Origin: Nilaparvata lugens
Taxonomy: Eukaryota; Arthropoda; Insecta; Hemiptera; Delphacidae
Assembly: GCF_014356525.2 (NCBI RefSeq)
Contig: NC_052516.1
Span: forward strand, 30,663,484 to 30,727,483
DNA: 64,000 nucleotides
Reading direction: 5' to 3'
Shown one piece after another: positions 35,575 through 47,054 of this stretch. Below the pieces are notes generated by a model, which saw only the letters and a list, made by a program, of their open reading frames with translations, was not told the origin of the DNA and made no database searches. Both the position numbers and the translations under genes were made by a program. Within the stretch, counting starts at the first letter, position 1. The number at the start of each line of letters is the position of its first letter.

Positions 35575-35670
35575 TGTAGTTGAAAATGGCCAATGGTCGA
35601 AACTAGTCGTTAACATGTTTTAATAAAAGGGTACTACAAGTTTTTATGGGTAGTGTTTTTATTAATAATT
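35575..35670. repeat. Half of a GGGTACT foldback element
   Basis: GAAAATGGCCAATGGTCGAA, then ATGTTTTAATAAAAGGGTAC and TTTTTATGGG-TAGTGTTTTTATT. It resembles one arm of the 26,484 class. Confidence 0.45.
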
Positions 35671-36573
35671 TAGAAGATAATACTCTTCATCTATATTTTC
35701 AAGATATCATCCTTTTAGAAATGTAAATGTAAGTTAATGCTGGATAAAACATTTTTTGTAAGATATTGGATAATGAACATCACATTATATTATTTCCAAC
35801 CTTAATTAATCATTCAATTGGTATCTGAATGTGAATAACCATAAATTGATTTATACAAATGGTAATCATATTTAATAGCATTAATCTTGATGTTAATAAT
35901 AATAATTATATAGTCAATAATTATATTACTATTAAATTTTGTAAAACTTTAAAGTGAAAAAACACTCACATTCTTTGATGTGGCGACGTCCGTTTCGTGC
36001 TGGTATTGCACATTTTCAAGCAATAATTATATAACGTTATTTAACTTTTGACTATCCATTGATAAAATATATTTCACTTAGTTCTCTACAGTCCAAGATT
36101 GATTAATATTAATGAATAGCAACATAATATTGATGCGTTGATCTTGATTAAGGAGAAATAATAGGTTACATTAAACATCCTCAATCCTCCAGATAAATCT
36201 AGTCTAAAAACCTCTTCATTTCTAAAAATTCTTAAAAGAAAATAGAGTACCATAATAGATTTAAAAATGAATATTCAGCTTCTGAATAAACTCTCTGCAT
36301 ATCTGGATTTGAAATAGCTTCTAAAACTTCAATACACTATCATAATGTCTCTAAATAGTTTCATAAATATCAGAGGAAATTTAAGTAATAAAGATAAATT
36401 ACCTCGACATTTTTCACCTCACAAAATTGGAGGCTACCAAATATTTGAAGTAGCAGTTATTCAACTCGCAAAAACTGCTCAAAACGCAATAAATTAAAAA
36501 AGCGTGCACACTCTTAATTACTACTGCAAAATACTGTCGACTTATTGGAACAAAACTTCAACAAGTGACAATT
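35671..36573. other. Mostly unrecognised
   Basis: 35,935-36,015 (AAAACACTCAC...CGACGTCCGTTTCGTGCTGG...GCACATTTTCAAGCAAT) looks like another half foldback of the same class in reverse orientation to 35,575. The rest is A+T-rich up to the LTR edge. Confidence 0.35.
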
Positions 36574-37775
36574 TATTTTTCTTTCAATTAAATACCTTTA
36601 ATACTAATTTTTACTTGCGCAAGTATTACTCTTATTAATTTCTCAATTTATAATAACCCTTTCGGCGAGCTAGCTTTGATCATCAGATTAATTCGAAGCA
36701 CTAGGGCGCCCATCACTAAATTCAAATTTAATCACTCACGTGTCGAAAATCTTCTTGTAAGCCGCCGATGTCGATCCAACTCCATGCGGTCCGGGAATAT
36801 GGTAGCCGGAATCGTCTCCTCCAGGGGGTTATAAATTTAATTAAAATGAAAAATGACTTCTGCTTCACAATAGCATCACGAAGTCTTTTAAGAAATTTAA
36901 TAATTTACTTTAACTTTAATTTTTACAAAATTATTAATAAGGTACTTCGCTCTAAAATATTTGGGGTCCTCTTATGGTGGCATCTGGCTGGCGAGTCTGG
37001 TTCTTCCTTCTCAAGTTTTACAGATCCTCTTTCCGACTTTCAAATTAGCATAAAATTTAAATATCTCAATCTTCCGCCATTAAATTCAAATAGATCTTGC
37101 AAATAATGCCAAAATATTGCTTAGATTATATGATTAATAATTTCTTTGCATTCGAGCCATATTGATAACATAGATTACACAAATTTTTACACAAAATCTA
37201 CTACAATTATATAAATATATATAAATATTTTTGAATTGGCCTACAGTTGCCGCCTATTAACTGCCGTTTTACTATTGGTGCATGCAAATTTTATTAGGTA
37301 TTCATGCGCCTGGTAACTCTTATTTCCTGAATACATTAAATTATTTTTATTTGGTTTTTTATTTATGCTCTTTGCATGCTAGTTAATATTCTATATATTA
37401 TATTAATTCCATGCTACCTAATAATTAGCCACGTGGACGGGTGTTTTTTCACATTGCACACCATCCGAATGCAATAAAGCTCTGCCAAGGGGTTTTGGTC
37501 AGATTCTACGTTCTTCGGTTTGATCGATCTCTAGGTCACCGATCCGTGAATACTTCTACATAACCTCAATCTTCAAATATTTTATAAATAATCTATTTAT
37601 GAGTAATAAACTTCCTTCAAATCCTTTTAGGTTCTTGTACCATTTAGCCAGAACAAGCTGATGCTATCTTATCTTGATTATTATCTGCTTGGCGATATTA
37701 GCCAATTACTTTATTTTTAGACCTATTACTATTTCTGTTAGGGCTTTTTATCTACCCAGATTTAAATATGTTACA
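36574..37775 (-). repeat. 3' LTR (left copy)
   Basis: About 1202 bp, ~99% identical to 43,054-44,255. The match starts at TATTTTTCTTTCAATTAAAT and ends at TTTAAATATGTTACA. A 112-codon plus-strand frame (36,768-37,106) is antisense to the element and repeated in the other LTR. Confidence 0.82.
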
Positions 37776-38830
37776 CGCGCCCCTGGGTTTGAATTCAAAA
37801 TATTTGAGAATCACAATGTTTTTAATGAAAACCCACCCTTCAATACATTGATATACACTATACTTTATTTATAAATTATACTCTCCTACTTCTATCACAT
37901 TTCGCAGACATATTTGCTGCATCTCCTTTATACCTTTATCAAAAACAATAACAAATTCTCCTCTTCAACACACATAAAAATATCATAAATATAAACTTCT
38001 AAACGTACTCCTCCTGACACCATTTACAACACAGTAATTTTTGAATTCGCCGCTTGCAGGGCTGCCAACTTAACTACACACATTTCATAATTCTCATAAA
38101 TGATTCCTTTTAGACAATAATTTCGATTCATAAACTTCTGGGCTTATATCTTATAGTATTTCTTAGGTCTTAATATAAATAATTTTCTATACATCAGGTA
38201 CAATACTTTCTTTTGCTAATGGCTCTTTGGTTTTGGTAACTGGTATTCACTTTAAATCTTTTCAGGTAACAAACGTGGCATAATTAAAAGTAATAAATAT
38301 AAAAACATATAAATAAATATATCGACATTAATAAATATAATAAATAACAATAATAAATAACTCTTTGGGTACAGTACTTCTTTTTATAAACATATGTTCA
38401 ACAGATATTACATTCATTTGATTTGGGTGGCTTTGGTCAGCTGTTCGCTGTTCTACAATTCATAGTGTTACATGTTACAGCAGAATTTGCTATCGACTTT
38501 CATAACTAACCTAACTGCTCAATTTTTTCTCTTAAAAAGGTAATTAACAAATTTTAATTTTATTATCCCCGCTTGTGTCCTTTTTTATCTGATGTATATA
38601 ATTTAATTACATATTTAAAAATTGTTCTTTTCCTTATTGCAGGCTTCTAACGGCTGGAAGGAATTAAACATTGGATTGTTGCCACGAGGTCCTATACCAA
38701 TATTAAATTATTAAGGAAGGTTAGTAATCGGTTTGATAATAATGTTTTCATTGATTTCTTATCATATTTATTTCAAATTTGATGATATTTCATGTAGAAA
38801 TGTTGTGATTTACTTGCATCTTCTTGCATT
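37776..38830. other. 3' untranslated part of the LTR element
   Basis: A+T-rich, no substantial frame. In element sense the bases before the 3' LTR are ...CCCAGGGGCGCG, a poor polypurine tract. Confidence 0.45.
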
Positions 38831-39703
38831 CTATCTGTAGATGTTGTTGTAGGCCGTTAGGTTATCTGCTATCCGTTGGTGAGGCTGTCCTAATTGATAA
38901 TTTATCTTCATGAATTTAAAGCCCTGGTATCTCGTGTATCCTTTCAAATAATTCCAAGCTTCATTTATGATAATTCCTTTTAATCCATTCTTATTCCAAT
39001 CATCATGTAATTTTAATTCATCTTTCCTCTTATGTTCATTTAATATTCTTGATCTCGGCTCATTATAACTCAATAGGCTTACAACAATAAACATTTTTAT
39101 AATATTAAATTTCCAATTATCAATCATAGATTCATTTAATAACAACAATACAATATTTTTCCTCTTATCCACAACACAGTATTTTATTAATATCACAGCC
39201 ATCATAACAAATATTAAACACCATAACAAAACATTTATCATCTCTTTAATAGCATAATATCCAGGTACTTTCATTTTCTTTATATTACTTTTTAATTCTT
39301 TCACTCTTCCTAGACACCGTTTTTCCTTCATCAGTCTCAATAAGTAGTCCACTTTGTTGTTGCCCATGCATGAATCCGTAATAGTCCTATCTGTACCTCC
39401 AGTTTTAATCCATTCATTCGATCCATTTTGCCTGTCACATCGCTGATTGGCTCTCTTAAAACGTATGTGCCGCGGATGCACGCCGTCGGTCCGCTCCTGT
39501 CTTCCACGGTGTCGGTCCGGTGTTCTCTTTGCCCCTTGAAGCGTGCATGCGGCCGGTATGCGCGCGCGTGGTTCCTCCTTCGTCGCTTCTTCCGCCTCCG
39601 GGCCTTGCGGTGCATGTTCTTTTTCGGTCATGTAGTCCGTTCTCCTCGTCCTGATGTCGGTGGGTGTCCTCGGGCGCTTCCGTCTCCGGGCCTTGCGATG
39701 CAT
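38831..39703 (-). CDS. LTR-element ORF with membrane segments, function unknown
   Basis: 290 codons from ATG at 39,703. The first ~120 residues are basic and GC-rich (MHRKARRRK; arginine, proline and acidic residues mixed) and contain a ~90-bp tandem duplication with a second MHRKARRRK-like copy in another frame. From ~residue 120 the DNA is A+T-rich yet stays open for ~170 codons, which argues for past selection. A strong hydrophobic segment, VLLWCLIFVMMAVILIKYCV (~162-184), and a weaker one, IIKMFIVVSLLSY, suggest membrane anchoring. Its place just before the 3' LTR is where an envelope-like ORF would sit, but no signal peptide, cleavage site or cysteine pattern supports an envelope protein. 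Function not assigned. Confidence 0.45.
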   Translation of the reverse strand: MHRKARRRKRPRTPTDIRTRRTDYMTEKEHAPQGPEAEEATKEEPRARIPAACTLQGAKRTPDRHRGRQERTDGVHPRHIRFKRANQRCDRQNGSNEWIKTGGTDRTITDSCMGNNKVDYLLRLMKEKRCLGRVKELKSNIKKMKVPGYYAIKEMINVLLWCLIFVMMAVILIKYCVVDKRKNIVLLLLNESMIDNWKFNIIKMFIVVSLLSYNEPRSRILNEHKRKDELKLHDDWNKNGLKGIIINEAWNYLKGYTRYQGFKFMKINYQLGQPHQRIADNLTAYNNIYR

Positions 39704-39859
39704 GATTCTTCGGTGGCAGGTTGCTCTTCGGTGGGGAACAGGAAACTTAATAGAGGCTGATGCTTGCGGCTGGCTTTAATTGCATGTTGGGCGGCGGTTT
39801 TTTGTGATAGGCTGTCTTGTATGGGATCCTGTGTGTCTGGTGGTGGGTTATCTTGTGTT

Positions 39860-41785
39860 TCTTGTAACAAAGTCTCCGGTAAATCATTCTGAATGTGGTG
39901 TATGACGTTGAAATATCCTGCTTTTCTGGTTTGTTTCATTTGAGCTTGTGCTTGTTATATCGGGGGTATCATATAGTCCTGGTTTATTAGCTGTAGTTTT
40001 CTGTATATCTGGTAGCGGGTCGTTGGGTACTGGGTTCTGGGTTTTTTGTTGATTCAATCCTATTGCATGTGCTAATGTATAATTTGTGCTTACTTGTTGA
40101 GGTGGCGGTTTATAATTTCTGTTGTAATTGTTCTGAGTGTGATTATTATTTGTGTTTAATCGATCACGGCCATAATAATACTTTCTTTCATAGGTTGCTG
40201 TGGATAATGGTTTGTTTGACGATTCTGAAAACTTCTATTATTCCAGCTGTTATTTTGATTATGATTATAGCGGCGTTTAAATTGAGGGGTAGATCGTGAG
40301 CAATCATATGGTACTGATTCATATTTTGGCTGTTATACTGATTAATTTTGAGTTATGTTGATTTGGTGCGTATCTCTGGTCTGAACGGTGGTTTGATATT
40401 GCCATCACAGACTGTATGCCATATAAATGATTTATCAGCTGCTTACAATCAGTAATGGGTTGTGTGGCGAGTGCCATTCTAACTTGATACGGTAGCTTCT
40501 TTAAAATAATACTTGCTAATGCCGATTCATAATGGGCTCGCTCAATTGAGAATTTTTAAACTGTATGGCAGTGACGAAAGTGGTACATGCACCGTCTAAG
40601 TTAGGGTTGAAATCGCATGATATGATGTCCGCTAGCACGTCCAACTGTTTACTTCTGCTCCAATACTGTTCCAGGAAGACAGCTACAAACTCATCCAATG
40701 ATGTAAATTCATGGACTCTACTCCGAAAGAACATCAGGGGTTCGCCAATCAATAAACTAGTCAAACGAAGACGCCAAAAATTCCAAGAGGTGGGTGTTAA
40801 TGATTGAACTAGTTTTATCTGATCTATAAATTCTTTAGGTTGGAGATAGCGGTCTGTATTGTCAAAACGGCCTAATTCATTGAAACTGTGTAGTGAATCA
40901 AACGTTGCTATGGGAATAGGCTCTATATTCTCGTGCGGAAATTGATGTATTTGACTTTCAAGTTGTACCAACTTCTCTTGGGCCTGTTTCCAATGACTAG
41001 AAGCTTCTGTTTCATTATCTACTACTTCGGCATTTAATTCAGATGAAAATAATTGCTGTTCTCCAACGGCTGTCTCCAATGAATTAAGTTGTACTTTGTT
41101 TTGATTTATATCAGAATTTAGGTGAGCTATTTGTGTAGATTTACTATTCTGTTGTTTATTTATGGAATAAGTTCAAGTTGTACCAACTTCTCTTGGGCCT
41201 GTTTCCAATGACTAGAAGCTTCTGTTTCATTATCTACTACTTCGGCATTTAATTCAGATGAAAATAATTGCTGTTCTCCAACGGCTGTCTCCAATGAATT
41301 AAGTTGTACTTTGTTTTGATTTATATCAGAATTTAGGTGAGCTATTTGTGTAGATTTACTATTCTGTTGTTTATTTATGGAAATAAGTGACTATTGTTCC
41401 TGTTTGTAGCTATTTCATGAATTTGTGAAGTGTTTTGTGCTGGTAGGTTATCTATTCTTTCCGCAGTCTCCTTATCCATTCTTACCGATGTATCCTTCAG
41501 TGATTCCCGCATTTCCTTCATTTCCGCCTTTAAGTTCTTCATTACTGTGGTCATTGTTTTTTCTAAACTATTAGAAAATGACTTGATCATCCCCTCTACT
41601 ATAACCCTCCTTATTGCTTCTTGGGAGACATTTAACGGTTTATTACTGTTCACAGGATTCTTGGCGGTGATTGAAGATATCTGGGCGTTGGACTCCATCG
41701 CGCCCCCCTCAGCGTCGATCTCCGCTACTATCGCCGTCTGCAGTGTGTCTGCTACCTTACTTTGCGTGGACGAAAAGAGACTCAT
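39860..41785 (-). pseudogene. gag: gag-like gene, broken by frameshifts
   Basis: Starts at ATG 41,785 (MSLFSSTQSK) with a coiled-coil-rich N terminus (residues ~60-120, LEKTMTTVMKNLKAEMKEMR) and runs 136 codons to a stop at 41,375. After a frame break the coil continues, followed by a capsid-type core in the frame 41,079-40,516 with W, RL-LLIGEPLMFF, HEFTSLDEFVAVFLEQYW, as in the retrotransposon gag family. A second break near 40,540 moves the frame to ERAHYESALASIILKKLPY. A third break lies in an Asn/Gln-rich tail (about 40,200). No CCHC knuckle is seen; the N/Q/R-rich tail may have been the RNA-binding part. A 215-bp tandem duplication (40,957-41,386) disrupts the coil. At least three lesions: not translatable as one protein. 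Confidence 0.65.
40957..41386. repeat. 215-bp tandem duplication inside gag
   Basis: Copies 40,957-41,171 and 41,172-41,386, starting TTCAAGTTGTACCAACTTCT. They appear identical except for one extra A near 41,381 in the second copy. 215 is not a multiple of three, so the duplication itself shifts the frame. Confidence 0.9.
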
Positions 41786-42175
41786 ATTTTAAAAATGGAT
41801 TAAGTGTCAAGTGTTTGTTAAAAAAGTGAAAGTTTTGGCCAACAAGGCATTAATAAGGACACAAATGAGGATAGGCCTATGGACATTACAAGCCAGGTAA
41901 CCTATTTATTACTTAAGCTCTTATAATATAATAATACTATTCATTGATTTCTGACTAGCAGTTTAGGCCCATAAAATATAATAGCTCTCTCTATAAAATC
42001 TATTTTCTACAGTACTAATAATATAAAATTTTCTTTAAAACATATAATTTTCTTTATTTAAAGCTATTGATTCCCCAAAAAGTAATACAAATTTTCCTTC
42101 GCCAGTTTTCCTCACAACTCGTATAAGTTATCTATAATTTTCACTATGGTTATTGACCTAATTTCAAATAATTAT

Positions 42176-42397
42176 TCAATGAGCTTGGCTCTCATCATCA
42201 GTCCCACGTTGGTACGACATGTCTTTCTGCCGTATCCGTGGCCTATCACGTTGGGCGACATGTCTTTCTGTCACGTTATTCTTTATATTTAAATAACGAT
42301 TAGCCTCCTGCTTGGCATCAGTCGGTAAAGCATGAGATTTAATATAATTAGGTCGTGGTTTTCTAATAGTATTCAGTCTTAAAAAATCTTGATAGGC
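42176..42397 (-). CDS. Short frame upstream of gag in the LTR element
   Basis: Open for 73 codons on the minus strand with no ATG at its start. It includes RLNTIRKPRPNYIKSHALP and DAKQEANRYLNIKNNV and stops at 42,176. The hydrophilic, lysine/arginine-rich sequence is unlike random A+T-rich frames. It may be a displaced gag or pol scrap, or a leader ORF. Two related ~25-bp words (ACATGTCTTTCTG) repeat within it. Confidence 0.3.
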   Translation of the reverse strand, partial: AYQDFLRLNTIRKPRPNYIKSHALPTDAKQEANRYLNIKNNVTERHVAQRDRPRIRQKDMSYQRGTDDESQAH

Positions 42398-43053
42398 CTA
42401 GATATGGGCTTCTCCAATAACTCTTGTAATTCAATAAATAATAAATAAATATATAAATGATACTTATACTATAGAGATGAGGAATATAAAATAAATTGCA
42501 CACCATGAAAATTTCACACATATATTACACAAATAATGCAAAGATCAATCGAGGCAAAAATATATATAGAGCGATAAAAAATATAATATAAAAAATAGAA
42601 CAATATTTGAAATCAATAAAAATATCACAGACTAAACTTTATATTCTAGATTTGTGGCACGAATCATTACCATGTGCCTTTATCTTGAAATCATATGCAT
42701 TCTTTGGCATGTAGCTGTGACATGTACTTGCTAATACTTGTCTGCTTGGATAATTCAATCAAAAATATGTGCTCTAAGATCAGCTTGATAAATTAGCCAC
42801 TAATAATCCAAATATATATATATATTAAAATCTCTAGTACTTAGTAGATTATTTGTATCGAATATATATTTTTATCTCAGGGTGCAAGATTCGGCACCTG
42901 ACGGAATAGGTAGAGCCATTCATCTAGTGAATTAGAACTATGATAAATTATCGCAATTGTATTGCAAAAAATTAAATATTATATGCATATGTTTTAATAG
43001 CCTAGATTTCGTACTTCTTTGATTTAATAGAATTTCTAAAATATTGATCTATA
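42398..43053. other. 5' leader of the LTR element
   Basis: A+T-rich. No convincing tRNA primer-binding site next to the LTR (the sequence there is TATAGATCAATATT in element sense). Confidence 0.4.
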
Positions 43054-44255
43054 TATTTTTCTTTCAATTAAATACCTTTAATACTAATTTTTACTTGCGC
43101 AAGTATTACTCTTATTAATTTCTCAATTTATAATAACCCTTTCGGCGAGCTAGCTTTGATCATCAGATTATTCGAAGCACTAGGGCGCCCATCACTAAAT
43201 TCAAATTTAATCACTCACGTGTCGAAAATCTTCTTGTAAGCCGCCGATGTCGATCCAACTCCATGCGGTCCGGGAATATGGTAGCCGGAATCGTCTCCTC
43301 CAAGGGGTTATAAATTTAATTAAAATGAAAAATGACTTCTGCTTCACAATAGCATCACGAAGTCTTTTAAGAAATTTAATAATTTACTTTAACTTTAATT
43401 TTTACAAAATTATTAATAAGGTACTTCGCTCTAAAATATTTGGGGTCCTCTTATGGTGGCATCTGGCTGGCGAGTCTGGTTCTTCCTTCTCAAGTTTTAC
43501 AGATCCTCTTTCCGACTTTCAAATTAGCATAAAATTTAAATATCTCAATCCTCCGCCATTAAATTCAAATAGATCTTACAAAAAATGCTAAAATATTGCT
43601 TAGATTATATGATTAATAATTTCTTTGCATTCGAGCCATATTGATAACATAGATTACACAAATTTTTACACAAATCTACTACAATTATATAAATATATAT
43701 AAATATTTTTGAATTGGCCTACAGTTGCCGCCTATTAACTGCCGTTTTACTATTGGTGCATGCAAATTTTATTAGGTATTCATGCGCCTGGTAACTCTTA
43801 TTTCCTGAATACATTAAATTATTTTTATTTGGTTTTTTATTTATGCTCTTTGCATGCTAGTTAATATTCTATATATTAATATTAATTCCATGCTACCTAA
43901 TAATTAGCCACGTGGACGGGTGTTTTTTCACATTGCACACCATCCGAATGCAATAAAGCTCTGCCAAGGGGTTTTGGTCAGATTCTACGTTCTTCGGTTT
44001 GATCGATCTCTAGGTCACCGATCCGTGAATACTTCTACATAACCTCAATCTTCAAATATTTTATAAATAATCTATTTATGAGTAATAAACTTCCTTCAAA
44101 TCCTTTTTAAGTTCTTGTGCCATTTAGCCAGAACAAGCTGATGCTATCTTATCTTGATTATTATCTGCTTGGCGATATTAGCCAATTACTTTATTTTTAG
44201 ACCTATTACTATTTCTGTTAGGGCTTTTTATCTACCCAGATTTAAATATGTTACA
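43054..44255 (-). repeat. 5' LTR (right copy)
   Basis: About 1202 bp; see the left copy. Differences seen include single-base indels near 43,170 and 43,674 and substitutions near 43,302, 43,549, 43,577, 43,583 and 44,108. Confidence 0.82.
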
Positions 44256-44262
44256 ATATATA

Positions 44263-45040
44263 TATATAAGAGCGAAATGGCACTCACTGACTGACTGACT
44301 CGCAGAACTAAAAATCTACCGGACCAAAAACGTTCAAATTTGGTAGGTATGTTCAGTTGGCCTTTAGAGGCGAACTAAGAACGGATTTGGAAAAATTCCA
44401 AGGATACGCCCAAAATCTGCGTTTTCCAGCGTTTTCTCAGCTTTATCGAGAACAAATGAACAGAAAATGTTCAAATTTAGTACAGAAGCTCAGCTAGGGC
44501 ATAATAATTTTGTGTTGGAAGGAATTTGCAATAACGCCAAAGATACGCCCAAAATTAGCGTTTTTCCAGCGTTTTTTGCTTTTCCTCAGCTTTATCGAGA
44601 ACAAATGAACATAAATTTTTCAAACTTACTACAGAAGCTCAGCTGGGGTGTAATAATGTTGTGTTAGAAAGAATTTGAAATAACGCCAAAGATGAGCCCA
44701 AAATTAGCGGTTTTTTGCGTTTTCTCAGTTCTTTCATCAAGTAATAGACAGAAAATGTTCAAATTTGGTACAGAGGTTTAGCTAGGGTCTAAAAATTTTG
44801 TGATGAGGTGACTTTAATATTTCATCAAAGATACGCCCAAAATCAGCGTTTTTCTCAGCTTTTCTGCGTTTTCTCAGTACCTACTTTGACTTTCTGATGG
44901 AATAAAGCATGATCAAATGAAAAATGCAGGCGAGCGAAGCGAGCCCGCTGATCTAATTTTTGGACGATCCAGTCGGGGGTCCAGGGGGTGGAGCCTCCTG
45001 GCTGGACGGATATGGCAAGCGTAGCGAGCCTGACGGCTAG
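44263..45040 (+). mobile_element. Helitron-like or foldback element with internal ~140-bp repeats
   Basis: Begins AAGAGCGAAATGGCACTCAC and CTACCGGACCAAAAACGTTC; ends GCGAGCCTGACGGCTAG|T, i.e. CTAG before T as Helitrons do. The 5' module recurs at 46,283-46,440 and the 3' module at 46,755 and 47,992. The interior has four ~140-150-bp tandem units marked by GATACGCCCAAAATTAGCG (44,402; 44,541; 44,690; 44,829). No Rep/helicase coding, so non-autonomous. It abuts the LTR at 44,255. Family label is tentative. Confidence 0.5.
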
Positions 45041-45780
45041 TAAATAATAAAACAATTCAATATTCTACCAATTCATAAATGGTTTTTATTAAGAGTATTT
45101 ATTAATATAATTGAATATTGATTGAATGTATAGATTTATATTAATTCTATCAATGTAATGATTGTGGGTTGAGTGAAAGAGGGGGCTCTTATTGCCTCAA
45201 TTTCGCCATCACTTTTGTAATGTAAAGTGTAAATAAAAAGGCATTTATTTATCTATCTATCTGTACATAATGTAATTTTATAAAAACATTCACTCACATG
45301 GGCTACTTTTTTATCAAATTAATAAAAACAATATAAAAATCTTGAAGTAGCCTTTATTTTTTAAAACTTTAAAATAGTTAAACAAAAACATTTTATGTAC
45401 ATTTATGCATCCTTACTAAGTCGTTAATCTTGATTGATTAGCCTACTAATTTTATATCGATAAGTCTTTGTCTGATTTGGGAACCTACAAAATCCATCAG
45501 CTCAAATAAGGACCTCCATGAGTAAATGACATTACGATTTTAAGATCTAGGTGAACAATATAATATTATTGAAGTTTAACATACATCGCAAAAATAGTTC
45601 AGAGGTCATTACAGATAAACAATAAAACACCGGTTTATCTCTACATTCAATTACGCCACGATCGAATTATTATTCTTTCTTCATCAAGTTCATTGACAAT
45701 AAGATATAATTAAAATTAGCCAGTTATCTACGAAGCACCTTGTTGACTATTATTATGTTTATATGAAATAATATAGTGGT
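45041..45780. other. Mostly unrecognised
   Basis: 45,165-45,255 (GGGGGCTCTTATTGCCTCAA...AAATAAAAAGGCATTTATTT-ATCTATCTATC) looks like a further retroposon 3' end with a short tetranucleotide tail. Confidence 0.35.
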
Positions 45781-45877
45781 GGTGAGGTTCACTTTTAACT
45801 GACATCATTCCTTGTATTTATGACAGCATTGATTTAAACTCGACCAATTCTGACAGCCTAAATTAATCTCACTGTAG
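45781..45877. repeat. MITE family A
   Basis: GTGAGGTTCACTTTTAACTG ... TTCTGACAGCCTAAATTAAT then CTCACTGTAG. The head is intermediate between families A and B (GTGAGGTTCAC). Confidence 0.7.
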
Positions 45878-45908
45878 ACGATTTGAAGCATGTAACATTT
45901 CGACCAAT

Positions 45909-45973
45909 CACGTGTGAGCTACTTTATTGACACCTTAGCCATAGAGTGACATCACAAAGCTTATCTGACGTCA
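45909..45973. promoter_or_regulatory. E-box plus CRE pair
   Basis: CACGTG (45,909-45,914) and TGACGTCA (45,966-45,973) 52 bp apart, with a near-CRE TGACATCA between them. Confidence 0.3.
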
Positions 45974-46220
45974 CGAGCAGGAAAAAGTAATTACTCTCTC
46001 TTATCAGTGAACCGACTGTGGAGAAATGTTCAAGCTGTACAGAATATTTGTTCAAGTTCACATTATTAACAGTTTATTGCGATTTCACTTATAATGTGAC
46101 CCACAAAAATTACCAAAACTTATGTTGGTGACAAGCTAGTCATTGAGTATCACTGGCATAGGCTATACATAATGCAACATATACCATTCTATATTATATA
46201 GCATCATAGAAGGCTATAAA

Positions 46221-46221
<1 letters not shown>

Positions 46222-46282
<61 letters not shown>
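46222..46282. repeat. (TA)n microsatellite
   Basis: About 60 bp of uninterrupted TA at the head of the element-like module that follows. Confidence 0.95.
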
Positions 46283-46284
<2 letters not shown>

Positions 46285-46440
46285 CGAAATGGCATTCACT
46301 CACTGACTGACTGACTGACCGACTGACACACTCACTCACTCACTCACTCGCAGAACTAAAAATCTACCGGACCAAAAACGTTAAAATTTGGTAGGTATGT
46401 TCAGTTGGCCCTTTAGAGGCGCACTAAGAAATCTTTTGGC
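46283..46440 (+). repeat. 5' module of the 44,263-type element
   Basis: AAGCGAAATGGCATTCACTC, (ACTG/ACTC)n, then CAGAACTAAAAATCTACCGG as at 44,270. It contains a CACT-CACT mini-array (46,325-46,350). Confidence 0.65.
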
Positions 46441-46754
46441 AATATTTTAACTCTAAGGGTGGTTTTTAAGGGTTGAAAGTTCGTCTTTTAGCATGTATGT
46501 TCTTCTTATTCTCTTAATTTATAATTGAGAAATGTCCATACAATAATATGTTAATATAGAACTATAATCTAGAGAGAGTACCTCTTCGAAACAGTTGTTA
46601 ACTGGTAACTAGATTAATAATTTTGTCAGGTTGGCATTAAGTTGAGTTGACTTTGTTAGGTTGGCACCAAGTTGAAGATTGGAATGCATTTATCGTGGAA
46701 AAATTGATTGGGCACTGCTACTTTAATCAGAGCTATCCCTGGGAATATTATATT

Positions 46755-46974
46755 ACTAGCCGTCAGGCTCGCTTCGCTCGCCATATCCGTTTAGCCAGAC
46801 GTTTAGTCTGGACCCCCGACTGAATCGTCCTAACATATGATAAAAATGCTCAAATGAAAAATGCAGGCGAGCGAAGCGAGCCTGCTGATCTCACTTTTGG
46901 GCGATCCAGTCGGGGGTCCAGGGGGCGGAGCCCCCTGGCTAGACGGATATGGCGAGCGAAGCAAAGCACTATTG
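46755..46974. repeat. ACTAGC foldback element, right end deleted
   Basis: ACTAGCCGTCAGGCTCGCTT at the left. The right arm stops after GGCGAGCGAAGC and fuses to AAAGCACTATTGC. Confidence 0.75.
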
Positions 46975-47054
46975 CTAATATTGCAATTGTGTAGATGTTA
47001 TAAGTAATATAAAGATATACTGTATATACTTATACCATTCAATATAGCATTATA

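Larger units (their letters stand above)
36574..44255 (-). mobile_element. LTR retrotransposon lacking pol, ~7.7 kb
   Basis: Two ~1.2-kb direct repeats flank a 5.3-kb interior with a minus-strand gag-like region, a short upstream frame and a downstream membrane-segment ORF. In sense orientation the 5' LTR is the right copy. LTRs start TGTAACATA in that sense and differ at only about a dozen sites, indicating a recent insertion. No reverse transcriptase, RNase H, integrase or protease motif was seen, so it must depend on helper elements. The 3' LTR terminus is not the usual CA and no target duplication was found, so the outer borders are approximate or rearranged. Confidence 0.72.

Noticed and set aside
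36768..37106. 112-codon plus-strand frame repeated in both LTRs (also 43,247-43,591)
   Set aside because: Antisense to the element, no domain; it is present twice only because the LTRs are duplicates.
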